DNA from: an uncultured Prevotellaceae bacterium
GTDB taxonomy: Bacteria; Bacteroidota; Bacteroidia; Bacteroidales; Muribaculaceae
Assembly (NCBI GenBank): GCA_900318645.1
Contig: ONLH01000028.1
Coordinates: 97,724 to 161,723 of the forward strand
Reading direction: 5' to 3'
DNA: 64,000 nt
The position numbers and the translations under genes were made by a program. A model generated the notes under the pieces. It saw only the letters and a program-made list of their open reading frames with translations, did no database searches and had not been told where the DNA came from. Shown one piece after another: positions 17,192 through 27,083 of this stretch. Every line of letters starts with the position of its first letter. The first letter of the stretch is position 1.

Positions 17192-20100
17192 ATGAAAAAA
17201 CAATTAGCACTGTTGGCCGCCCTGGCAATCGCCTGCGGAGCACCGGCTGGGATGACATCGCTTCCCAGTACGGGTTTCACAGCCGAGGCCCAGGCCAACA
17301 AAGTCTCTGGCGTCATACGTGACGCCCAAGGTGAGCCTCTCATCGGCGCGACCGTCAAGGTCAAGGGTACCAACCGCGGTACCGCCACCGATGTGGACGG
17401 CAAGTATTCAATCAACGCCAATCGAGGTGACGTGCTCGTCATTTCCTACGTGGGCAGTAAGCCCATGGAGGTTACCGTGGGCAGCGGTGTCATGGACATT
17501 GACATGGCAGCCAATGACCAGGTCCTCGACGAGGTTGTTGTAACCGCACTCGGTATCCGCAAGGACAAGAAGTCGCTGGGTTATGCAGTTGACGACTTGA
17601 AGGCCGAGGAACTGATGCGCAACAAGAGCGCAAACGCCATCAACTCCCTGTCGGGTAAGATTGCTGGTGTTAACATCACCCAGTCGTCTGGTGCTGCCGG
17701 TTCGGGTGCACACATCGTGCTACGTGGCGGTACTTCGGTCAGCGAGAATTACGACAATCAGCCGCTGTTCGTTGTCGATGGTGTCATCTACGACAACTCG
17801 GCAGGTGTTGTAGGTAACTCAGCATTCGATGGTATGATGAACAGTGCCACCACCTCTTCTAACCGTGTGATGGATATCAACCCCGAGGATATCGACAATA
17901 TGTCGGTACTGAAAGGCCCGGCCGCATCGGCCCTCTATGGCTCGCGTGCTGCCAATGGTGTTGTAATCATTACCACCAAGAAAGGTAAGGAAGGCCACTC
18001 TGAGGTGAACTTCTCAGGTAAGATGATCCTTTCGACCGTGGCTAGTCTGCCCAAGTACCAGAATGAGTACGTTCGCGGTTATATGACCGATATGTACGAG
18101 AAAGGTGCTGACGGCAAGAGTGTTTGGACTGGTATGGACATCAAGGACGACAGCTACAATTCATGGGGTCCCAAGAATACTTCTGTTCCCTTCTATGACA
18201 ACCTGAAGAACTTCTTTGAGACCGGTGTCATTTGGGATACCAACCTGAGCGTTAGCGGTGGTACCAAGAACAACAACTTCTTCCTGAGCGGTTCATTCTA
18301 CGATCAGGACGGTATCGTTCCCACCACGGGCTACACCAAGACGACCTTCCGCTTCAACGGCTCCCAGCGATGACATGCGTCACTACCTGAACGAGGACGG
18401 AACGCGCTATCGCATGTTCGGTGACCAGTTCCAGCCCTGGGACGAGCGTGACAACCCCTACTGGATTGTTAACAAGAACAAGATGACCGATGATACCGAG
18501 CGTTTCACCGGCAACTTCAACGTGAAGTGGGATCTGTTCGACTGGTGGTGGCTGAGCTACCGCATGGGTGTCGATAGCTATACGACCCAGAGCCACAATA
18601 CAATCGCTCCCGGTGGCGCAATCAAGCAGATCTGGCAGAAGGGTATGTTGAGTGACAACATGTACAAGTATCGCTACCTGAGCAACAACCTGATGTCGAA
18701 CTGGGGCAAACAGTTCGGTGACTTCAACGTCAACTTGATGTTGGGTGGTGCTACCGAGTACACCAAGACCCGCCGTGACTATGAGTCGGCTTGGAACTTC
18801 GCCGTGCCTGAATTCTATAGCTACAACAATGCCAGCGATGCTGACAAGAAGTTTAGCCACAGTACGAGTCGCAAGCGTCTGGCTTCACTCTTCGGTGAGT
18901 TCCGCATCGACTGGCGCAACGCCATCTTCCTGACCGTTACTGGCCGTAACGATTGGGATTCGACCCTTCCCAAGGAGCACTGGAGCTACTTCTATCCCAG
19001 TGTGAGTGGCGCTATCGCCTTTACCGAACTCTTCCGTGAGAGCCTGCCCGACTGGTTCTCCTTCGGTAAGATCCGTGCCAGCTGGGCTGAGGTAGGTAAG
19101 GGTACCAGTCCCTATGAGACAGGTACAACCTTGTGGCCAGTAAGCACTTTCCTGGATGGTCTGATGGGTCTGGGTAACAGCTGGACTCGCGGTAACCCCT
19201 ATTTGAAGCCTGAGACCACCCGTTCAACCGAGGTTGGTCTTGAGTTGCGCTTCATCCAGAACCGCTTGAAATTTGACATTGCTTACTATACCAACAACTC
19301 ATACGACCTGATTCTGTCACCGCGTGGCCCGCAGTCAACCGGTTACATCTTTACCTCCTACAATGCAGGTAACGTTTACAACAAGGGTCTTGAGATCAGC
19401 CTGAGTGGTACCCCCATCCAGCATGAGAACTTCATCTGGGAAACCGGTATCAACGTCTATGGCAACCGTGGCACAATCGACAATCTGTATGCTGGTATGG
19501 ACATTATGTACGTGACCGATGTACAGTATGCTGGTGCTAAGGCTGCAACCTTCAACGGTAGCAACTTCATGGGTATCTCTGGCACCAAGTGGAACCGTAA
19601 TGCCGATGGCAAGTTGATTCTTGACGCTAACGGCTTCCCCACCGAGGATAAGAAGCAAGATGCATTTGAAGTCGGTGACCGTGAGCCCAAGTTCCAGGGT
19701 GGTTGGAACAACACCTTCACCTTCTTCAAGAACTGGACCTTCAACATGTTGTGGGAGTTCCGTTATGGCGGTGACGTCTTCAACGGTACCAAGTATGCCA
19801 TGTCGATGAGCGGTGTAAGCGCACTCTCTGGCGACTGGCGCAACGATCCCCTCACCATCGAGGGTGTATTCCAGACGGGTACAGATGATAGTGGCAAGCC
19901 CATCTATGAGGCTGTATCCAACACTTGGAAAGCTGATCAGAACTACATCTTTAATGGTGTCGAGACTAGTGGTTCTACCATTATCCAGAACTACTACACT
20001 GGTGCTTATAATTATGAGACCCGCAACTGGATCACTAACGTGAAGAGCCTGCGTCTGCGCACCATCTCTTTGACCTATGATGTTCCCCGTAGCTTCCTGG

Positions 20101-20843
20101 CCCGCACCAAGTACATCAAGCGCGCTTCAATCACCGCATCTGCCAACAACCTGTTGCTGTTCACCAACTATGACGGTGATCCCGAGGTGGCTGCTGCAGG
20201 TGCTGGTGTCGGTGGTTCGTCATCGGTAGGCTTCGACTACTGCGGCGTTCCCGCTACCCGCTCTTATGCTGTGGGTATCAACCTGGTATTCGGTACCGAT
20301 GATGTTGCTCCCGCTCGTGTGAACAACGTTGAACTCGACCTCTTGAATGGTCAGATCAACGATCTGCGCACCCAGCTGGCTAACTCTCAGAACGCAAGCA
20401 ATGCACGCATCGCACAGCTCGAGAACGACTTGGCTGCTGCTAACCGCGCTCTGACCAACTGCAAGAACGACCTGAATGCTGCCAAGAATGTTGCTCCCAA
20501 GGTGGTTGACAACAGCAAGCAGTACATGAACATCCTGGTTCACTATCCCAAGTCAGGTACCAGCATTACCGCTGACCAGCGTGCCAACGTTGAGCGTATT
20601 GCCACGTACATGAAGAGCCATCCCGAGGCCACCTGCGTTATCAAGGGTTATGCTTCGCCCGAGGGCAAGGAGGATGTTAACGTCAAGCTCGCTAACGGCC
20701 GTGCCGCCAGCGTGAAGGATATGCTCGTCAAGAAGTATGGTATCGCTGCCAACCGCATCAAAGCCGAGGGTCAGGGTATCAGCAACATGTTTGACGAATT
20801 GAGCTGGAACCGTGTTTCCATCTGTGAGATCATCGTGAAGTAA
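17192..20843 (+). pseudogene. SusC/RagA-OmpA fusion, broken by internal deletion and frameshift (pair 2)
   Basis: The first part (17192-18373) has a signal peptide, CarboxypepD_reg-like domain (VSGVIRDAQGEPLIGATV), DEVVVTALGIRKDKKSLGYA and the plug, and stops at TTFRFNGSQR. The second part continues in another frame from about 18363 (PSDDMRHYLNEDGTRYRMF) to 20843. In related transporters the FRFNG strand is normally followed by several dozen residues before such a DM-HYLNEDGTRY segment, so sequence has been lost at about 18360-18366 along with the frame. The C-terminus has the coiled coil (NGQINDLRTQLANSQNASNA) and OmpA-like domain (about 20526-20843). As it stands only a 393-residue truncated protein is made from the natural start. 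Real decay or assembly error cannot be told apart here. Confidence 0.85.
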
Positions 20844-20854
20844 GTATAAATTGA

Positions 20855-20930
20855 GTCGTCAGTTGTCAGTCGTCAGTTGTCAGCGGCATCCGCAATCAAC
20901 TGAAAACTGAAAACTGAAAACTGAAAACTA
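20855..20930. repeat. Short tandem repeat tracts between susC-2 and susD-2
   Basis: Two tracts: GTCGTCAGTTGTCAG written twice over 20855-20883, and CTGAAAA-type 8-bp units repeated four times at 20898-20930. They fill the space between two genes that should be co-transcribed. A degenerate relative (GGACTGAAAACTAAAAACTT) stands in the same place before susD-3 at about 25142. Confidence 0.75.
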
Positions 20931-20942
20931 AAAGAAAATAAT

Positions 20943-22836
20943 ATGAAATCATTGAAATCAATTATACTGTGCGGTCTGGGTGTTGCGATGTTATCACTCA
21001 CCTCTTGCAACGACTGGTTGGATGTGAACGTGGATCCCAATAACCCCACGGACAAAATCACAAGTTATGACCAGCGTCTGGCGCACATTGAGTTCTATAC
21101 CAATAGCGGTTTGCAGTTCGGTGCTTGGCGTACCACCATGGCCATGGGTGACTGGACCCGTAACAACGGTGGCGGTAACTACTGGCACGTTTCCTATTGG
21201 TATCCCGTTGAGGGCCAGGTAACCACTGTTTATCAGTGGTGGTTCGTTGGTGCATACGCCAACGTGCCTGACATGATTACTAAGGCCGAGGCCGCCGAGA
21301 ACTGGCAGTTTGCCGGTGCCGGCTACCTGATCAAGGCTTACGGCTTTATGGCCATGACCGACCTCTATGGCGAAATGCCATATGAAGAGGCTGCCGCTGA
21401 CAGCCCTGCTCCCCACTACAATACGGGTAAGGAAATTTATTTAGGTTGCTTGGAGACCATCGACAAGGCCATCGAGTACCTTGAGAAGGGTCAGAGCCAG
21501 GATCCCAGCCTGCCCACTCTCGCTGCTGGTGACTTCTGGAACCATGGCGATCTGAACAAGTGGATCAAGCTCGCCTACATGCTGAAGGCCCGCTGGATCA
21601 ACAAGTTGAACAAGAAAGGTGCCGGTAGCTACAAGGATGGTAAGTATGACGCTGATGAGATCCTGCGCTGTCTTGACAAGGCCATGCAGAGCAATGCCGA
21701 CAACACCATCGTGAACCACACCGACGACAACGGCCCCACGCACGACGTGCTGGGTTGGGATGAGCCCGTTGACTACTCGCCCCTGTTCTCGGTTAGCGGT
21801 ATGAACTCCGGTTACATGGCTACCAAGATGCTCTATGACAACCTGACCAACTTCGCTGGTAAGGGTGTCGAGGATCCCCGTGCCGACCACATCCTGCCTT
21901 GGGCTTACAGTCCCAATAGGAGCGAAGTTGGTGTTGATGCTGCCGGCATCAAGTGGAATGGTCACTGGCGCCGTACGCTGGGCGTTGACATGGCCAGCGA
22001 AATCAATAGCCAAGGTGGTCCCCTGCGCGCCATGTTCAACACGACGACCAACAGCTGGTACATCAACAGTTCCAACGAGGCCCGCAAGGGTGATACTGTC
22101 TATATCGAGGGTACCAGTGACTGCAAGGGTTACTTCGCTAATCCTAGCATCCTGTACTGCCGCGCCGGTAGTGGCAAGTTTGAGTCGGCTGAGTCTGGTA
22201 CGTTCTATACCCGCGTAAGCTCGCCCACCTACATCGGTACCTATGCTGAGTGCTGCTTCATCAAGGCTGAGACCCTCTTCAAGAAGGGTGACAAGGCTGG
22301 CGCTTACGAGGCCTACAAGAAGGGTGTCAAGGCTAGCTGCGAGCTGATGAATGAAAAACTTGAAGCATGGATTGCCGAGGATGCAAGCCTCGCTGACTGC
22401 CCGTCGTTTACCCCGATGACCGATGAGGCTATCGACAACTTCGTGAACAACGGTATCGGTACACAGGCTGAGTTGACCATTGGTCACATCCTGATGCAGA
22501 AGCGCATCGCCCTCATGTTCTCCTATGAGATCTGGAACGATATGCGCCGCTATGACTTCGATCCCAACATCTTCTTCGGTTGGTCGATTCCCGCTGTCGA
22601 TTCCCGCTTACCACTATAAGGTGGTTGCCGCAACCAATGCTATCCCCGAGGGCAAGCAGTATCGCCGCTGGCGCCAGTGCTCACATGAGTACAAGTACAA
22701 CAGTGTGAACTTGCAGGCCATTGGCGAAAAGGTTCCCGGCGCCCGCATGACTGACAGCGAGGGCAACAAAGTGATTTGGAACACTCAGGATGATGCTTGG
22801 ACCATCCCCGTATGGTGGGACAGCAACCAAGAGTAA
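20943..22836 (+). pseudogene. SusD/RagB lipoprotein broken by a 13-bp tandem duplication (pair 2)
   Basis: SusD-type lipoprotein: signal MKSLKSIILCGLGV, lipobox LSLTSC, then DWLDVNVDPNNP, LIKAYGFMAMTDLYGEMPY and, near the end, LMQKRIALMFSYEIWNDMRRYDFDP. The frame runs into a stop at 22619 (558 residues). The cause is visible: GTCGATTCCCGCT occurs twice in tandem at 22583-22595 and 22596-22608. Removing one copy gives FGWSIPAYHYKVVAATN and an open frame to TAA at 22836, a 626-residue protein with a usual SusD C-terminus. The duplication is therefore the only visible lesion. It sits 99 bp after susC-2. Confidence 0.9.
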
Positions 22837-22854
22837 TCCCCCACTCCATCTGAA

Positions 22855-22898
22855 AACAACGTCCGCCGAGGCAAAAACGCCCCGGCGGCGTTTTTTTT
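22855..22898 (+). terminator. Terminator after pair 2 (copy A of a repeated terminator)
   Basis: Stem CGCCGAGGC with GCCCCGGCG, then eight T. The same hairpin and T run recur at 28001-28042 and 29634-29676. Confidence 0.85.
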
Positions 22899-22963
22899 CA
22901 GTTAGGAGTGAGGAGTTAGAAGTGAGGAGTTTTGGCGTAAGGAACGGTGAGCTTGAGGTTGGC

Positions 22964-23110
22964 GATGCAGACGCCCGGAAGGCAGCCCTCTGCGTATCCC
23001 GCGTGGAGTCAGGTATGAGTGATGTAGACGCCCGAAGGGCGGCCCTCTGCGTATCCCGCGTGGAGTCAGGTTTGGGCGATGTAGACGCCTGAAAGGCGGC
23101 CCTCTGAGTA
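22964..23110. repeat. 57-bp direct repeats, 2.5 copies, REP-like
   Basis: Units start at 22964, 23021 and 23078, an exact 57-bp period. Each opens with GATGYAGACGCCYGRARGGC, which carries a small GCCC-GAA-GGGC type hairpin, then SCCCTCTG. The first two run on to CGTGGAGTCAGGT; the third diverges after CCCTCTGAGTAAC and enters a long hairpin. Together they form the left flank of a RAYT element. Confidence 0.8.
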
Positions 23111-23243
23111 ACCCGTGGTACCTGCCACCGTAACGAGCGTAGCGAGTGCAGGGGCAGGCACCACGGGAGAAGCGATACAAAATAAATGTCGCTGGAGGCG
23201 ACCCCACTGCCAGGCATGTCTTGTGTAGTTGCAGCATTCTGTG

Positions 23244-23251
23244 TACCTTTG
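23244..23251 (+). promoter_or_regulatory. -7 promoter box for the RAYT gene
   Basis: TACCTTTG only 7 bp before the ATG at 23259, so the transcript would be nearly or fully leaderless. It argues against the TTG start further upstream. Confidence 0.5.
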
Positions 23252-23258
23252 CTCCATC

Positions 23259-23708
23259 ATGAGTTATACCCATCTTGTCTATCATATCGTCTTTCGTACT
23301 CATCGCAGCATCCCTGCTATTGATGAGCAGCATGAGCGGGATTTGTATGCCTATATTCACGGCTACATTATGAAACATAAGGCGAAACTATATCGCATTG
23401 GCGGTATGCCTGATCATATCCACATGCTTGTATCAATACCCCCTGATATAGCGGTTTCAGAGTTCATACGAGGACTGAAATATGCTACAAGCAATTGGTT
23501 AAAACATAACCCTTTATTTCCTTTGTTTTCAGGCTGGGGTGAAGGATATGCCGCTTTCACCTACTCCAAGGAGCAGATTCCAGTGGTAAAACAATACATC
23601 ATCAATCAGAAAGAACATCACCACAAGACCACTTTTGCCGAGGAGTATAGGCAGTTTATCCTAGAAAATGGCGGTGAGATTAATGAGGCTTATTTCCTGA
23701 AGGACTGA
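23259..23708 (+). CDS. IS200/RAYT-type Y1 transposase
   Basis: 149-residue HUH-type single-strand transposase. The HUH motif is HIH in GMPDHIHMLVSIP; the catalytic tyrosine is most likely in VVKQYIINQKEHH. Such enzymes nick and rejoin single-stranded DNA at hairpins; RAYT members act on REP-type hairpins and usually stay at one locus. All motifs are intact, so the protein may be active. It is AT-richer than the flanking sus genes, and REP-like hairpins surround it. The start at 23259 (MSYTHLVYHIVF) is the usual family N-terminus. Confidence 0.88.
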   Translation: MSYTHLVYHIVFRTHRSIPAIDEQHERDLYAYIHGYIMKHKAKLYRIGGMPDHIHMLVSIPPDIAVSEFIRGLKYATSNWLKHNPLFPLFSGWGEGYAAFTYSKEQIPVVKQYIINQKEHHHKTTFAEEYRQFILENGGEINEAYFLKD

Positions 23709-23940
23709 CACTGATGGGGTCGCCAGTTATATTAGGCATGTAACCGGTGGTGCCTGCCACTCACTCGCTTCGCTCGTTGCGCTGGCAGGTACCACCGGTT
23801 ACTCAGAGTGCCGCCCTTCGGGCGTCTTTTCCGCATGGCATGATGTCTCGGTGCAGTCGTAGCGTATTACGCTCATCCATCGGTTGTTACTCACGCATAA
23901 TTCCTGTCATTGTTCTCGCCCAGCGGGCGAGCCTCTGAGT

Positions 23941-25071
23941 AACCGTGAGCCTAAGCTGCGCTTCGGTTTCACCACCGCCCTGAGCGTGAAGAACTGGCGC
24001 CTGAGCGCTATGTTCCAGGGCCGCTACCATGCCGACGTTGTCAACGCTACTATGCGTGACATGTTGGGCACCGGTCTTAACTGGCTGTCGGTTGACATGC
24101 GTGAGAAGGGTTTCGTAGTGTTTGACGGCGTGCTCTACGACGGCAAGCAGGAGAGCGACAATCCCACCAAGAACACCATCGCCGTTAACCTGGGTGAGTA
24201 TGGTTCATATACCTACACCGGTGGTGATGAGGACTGGATCCAGCACAAGATCAACTACATCCGTTGCCAGGAGCTGCGTTTAGCCTATGTGTTCCCGCAC
24301 AACTGGCTGAACCGCGTGACCAAGGGTACGGTACAGAACGCCAGCATCTATGCTTCGGCCAACGACTTGTTCACCATCACCAACTACACGGGTACCGACG
24401 TTGCCGGTAACACCCTGTCGGCTGCTGCCGGTGGTACCGGTGGTGAGGGCTACGACTGCTGGTCGCTGCCCACCCCGCGTAGCTACTCTGTCGGTCTGAG
24501 TGTGACCTTCGGTTCCAACGACGAGGCTTCCAAGCCCGTTTACACCAACACCAACGTCCTCAATGACCAGATCAACGACCTGCGTGCACAGCTCGCCAAC
24601 GCCGAGAACAACTTCAACGGCCGTCTGGCTCAGCTGCAGAACGACCTCGACGCCGCTAACCGCGCGTTGAACAACTGCAAGAGTGACCTGATCGCTGCTA
24701 AGAACGCACCTAAGGATATTGCCACCAAGGTGGTTGACAACAGCAAGCAGTACATGAACATCCTGGTTCACTATCCCAAGGCTGGTACCAGCATCACCGC
24801 CGACCAGCGTGCCAACGTTGAGCGTATCGCTGCCTACCTGAAGAGCCATCCCAATGCTACCTGCGAAATCAAGGGTTACGCTTCACCCGAGGGCAACCAG
24901 GAGAATAACATCAAGCTCGCTAACGGCCGTGCCGCCAGCGTGAAGGACATGCTCGTCAAGAAGTATGGTATCGCTGCCAACCGCATCAAAGCCGAGGGCC
25001 AGGGTATCAGCAACATGTTTGACGAATTGAGCTGGAACCGTGTTTCCATCTGTGAAATCATCGTGAAGTAA
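23941..25071 (+). pseudogene. SusC-OmpA remnant: C-terminal part only (pair 3)
   Basis: The coding similarity begins abruptly at NREPKLRFGFTTALSVKNWR, which aligns with GDREPKFQGGWNNTFTFF in the SusC of pair 2. Signal peptide, plug and most of the barrel are missing and I see no trace of them upstream, where the RAYT element stands. What remains is the last barrel strands (YSVGLSVTFGSND), a coiled coil (NDQINDLRAQLANAENNFNG) and the OmpA-like domain (about 24754-25071). The OmpA part is close to that of pair 2 at DNA level. Without a signal peptide it should be non-functional, unless the missing part was lost in assembly. Confidence 0.88.
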
Positions 25072-25169
25072 GTATAAATAAAGTTTAAAGTTTAGGGTTT
25101 AGAGTTTAAAGTGATTTAAGCCACTGTAAACTAATGACTAAGGACTGAAAACTAAAAACTTAAAAATAT

Positions 25170-27056
25170 ATGAAATCATTCAAATCAATTATACTGTGTG
25201 CGCTGGCTTGCATGACGTTGGGCTTGGCATCCTGTGACGATTATCTGGATGTGAACAAAAATACCGACGCTCCCGACTATGTGGAGGGCTACCTCTACCT
25301 GGCCGGCATTCAGCAGGCCTATCAGGGCATCTACTGGGACCTGCGTGCCATCGCCCCGCTCACCCAGATGATGGGTACTTCGAGCTACACCAATTTTGCC
25401 AACCACTACTACACCAAGGCCAGCGATGCCGGTGGTGAGGCTTGGCGTATGGTTTACTGGAACCAGGGTATGAACCTGGAGAACATGATCAACCAGAGTG
25501 TCGAGGCCGAGAACTGGACATTGGCAGGTATCGGCCTGGCCATGAAGGCTTTCTCTTGGGACCTGTTGACCAAGGTCAATGGCGAGGCTCCCATGAAGCA
25601 GGCCTATGAGGCTGGACGTCTCTCCCACGAGTATGACTATCAGTACGATATCTATCCCCAGGTGCGCGAGTGGGCTTATCAGGCCATCGAGTATTTGCAG
25701 ATGGAGGACAATTCGGCCTATGGTAACCGTATCAAGAACAACGACTACATCTATGGTGGCGACAAGGAAAAGTGGATTAAATTCGCCTACGCCGTTATTG
25801 TCCGCAACCTGGCCTCGTTGAGCAACAAGAAGGACTTCTCTGAGAAATATCTTAGTGAGTTCATGGACGCTTTCCACAAGTCTTTTGCCAGCAACGATGA
25901 CAATGCTACCTTGAAGATTGCCGGTGGTGGCGCCGATGCTGCCGAGAGCGGCTATAACAACTTCTGGGGTACTTACCGTGGCAACCTGGTTTACAGCTAC
26001 TTCCAGCACGACTATGCCGTGCAGTTGTTCACGGGTACCATCCGCAAGTATGACGAGCAGGGCAACTACATCCAGACCGAGGATACCCTGCCCCTGAACA
26101 AGCAGCACTATCCCTATCAGCTGCTCGACAAACAGATTACTAGCGACACGCTGCCCGATGCCGGTCACTTCGATCCGCGTCGCCTCGTGAAGCTGGCTAC
26201 GACCGACAGCAGCAATTATGCCACTATCGCCGACCGCGAGGTGCTCCGCAGCCTCTACTACGTGGGTTCGGGCTTCACTGGCGCTACTGGCCCCATCGGC
26301 ACTGCTCCCTCGTTCTGGGGCCGCAATGCTACCAGCAACACCACCTATGACGGTGCTGGCCACTGGCTCTACTACGACAATGCTCCCTACATCATGACCA
26401 CCTATGCCGAGCTGTTGTTTGACGTTGCCGAGGTGCTGTTCAAGTATGGCAGCAAGGCCGATGCCTTTGAGGTTTGGAAGCAGGCTTTGCAGGCCGATAT
26501 GGACTTCACTGCCAGCTATATCGTTCCCGGTACCTTGAACGGCAACTACCGTCAGGGCGACCGTGTGACCAAGGCTACCTTCAACACCCTGGCTCAGGAA
26601 TACCTGAATGGTCCCTACGTGGCAGGTCTGCCGCAGAGCGAATTCTCACTTTCGCACATTATGATGCAGAAGTATCTGGCCATGTATCCTTGGGGCGCTA
26701 TCGAGACTTGGGTTGACCTGCGCAAGTACTTCTATGATATCAAGTACACTGGCGATTATCCCAAGTATGGTAACGGTTGGGACAGGACGACCCTCGACCA
26801 GAAGTTGGATACCGATCCCACCAAGGTTTACAAGGGATTCTGGCTGCAGCCTGCACAGGTACAGGGCCGCAAGAGCGCCTTCAATACCGACAACAACGGT
26901 TCGCCTTGCTTCCGCCTGCGCCCGCGCTACAACTCAGAGTACATGTGGAACAAGACCAACCTGGATGCTCTCAAGCCCATCGGAGGTCAAGAGCTTGATT
27001 ACCAGTGCTCTATCATGTGGTTCTGCTATCCTGGTGATATGCCTACTACAAGATGA
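25170..27056 (+). CDS. SusD/RagB-type lipoprotein (pair 3)
   Basis: 628 residues, complete. Lipoprotein signal MKSFKSIILCALACMTLGL with Cys at LASCDD, then YLDVNKNTDAPD, YQGIYWDLRAIAPLTQMMG, a TPR-like helical region (ENWTLAGIGLAMKAFSWDLL), YAELLFDVAEVLFKYG and, near the end, LSHIMMQKYLAMYPWGAIETWVDLR. It should cap the SusC of its own pair, which is now only a remnant, so its partner is lost or elsewhere. Followed 27 bp later by a small lipoprotein gene, probably in one operon. Confidence 0.93.
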   Translation: MKSFKSIILCALACMTLGLASCDDYLDVNKNTDAPDYVEGYLYLAGIQQAYQGIYWDLRAIAPLTQMMGTSSYTNFANHYYTKASDAGGEAWRMVYWNQGMNLENMINQSVEAENWTLAGIGLAMKAFSWDLLTKVNGEAPMKQAYEAGRLSHEYDYQYDIYPQVREWAYQAIEYLQMEDNSAYGNRIKNNDYIYGGDKEKWIKFAYAVIVRNLASLSNKKDFSEKYLSEFMDAFHKSFASNDDNATLKIAGGGADAAESGYNNFWGTYRGNLVYSYFQHDYAVQLFTGTIRKYDEQGNYIQTEDTLPLNKQHYPYQLLDKQITSDTLPDAGHFDPRRLVKLATTDSSNYATIADREVLRSLYYVGSGFTGATGPIGTAPSFWGRNATSNTTYDGAGHWLYYDNAPYIMTTYAELLFDVAEVLFKYGSKADAFEVWKQALQADMDFTASYIVPGTLNGNYRQGDRVTKATFNTLAQEYLNGPYVAGLPQSEFSLSHIMMQKYLAMYPWGAIETWVDLRKYFYDIKYTGDYPKYGNGWDRTTLDQKLDTDPTKVYKGFWLQPAQVQGRKSAFNTDNNGSPCFRLRPRYNSEYMWNKTNLDALKPIGGQELDYQCSIMWFCYPGDMPTTR

Positions 27057-27083
27057 TGTTTTATTAATTGATCTAAAAATTCA

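Larger units (their letters stand above)
23083..23940 (+). mobile_element. REP/RAYT (IS200-like) element
   Basis: A Y1 transposase gene sits between two long imperfect hairpins. The left one (23112-23166) and right one (23741-23801, 19-bp stem with one mismatch) share the CCGGTGGT/ACCTGCC and CACTCGC-TCGCTCG type sequence in opposite orientation. Outside them, GACGCCTGAAAGGCGGCCCT on the left and its inverted relative GCCGCCCTTCGGGCGTCTT (about 23811-23828) on the right form the outer arms. Directly next to the gene are inverted 10-mers GGCGACCCCA (23197-23206) and TGGGGTCGCC (23715-23724). The layout fits a REP-associated transposase unit. Right of it, CCTCTGAGTAACC reappears at 23931-23943 and abuts susC-3 sequence. 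Confidence 0.75.

Noticed and set aside
21441-22487. 348-codon minus-strand frame opposite susD-2
   Set aside because: Antisense shadow; the plus strand has all SusD marks.
22964-23110. CRISPR array
   Set aside because: The 57-bp units are contiguous repeats without unique spacers and carry REP-type hairpins.
22681-23378. Minus-strand open frames over the 57-bp repeats (RSLRWQVP and DTQRAA type text)
   Set aside because: They are translations of the REP-like repeats and the terminator, without a domain or codon signal.
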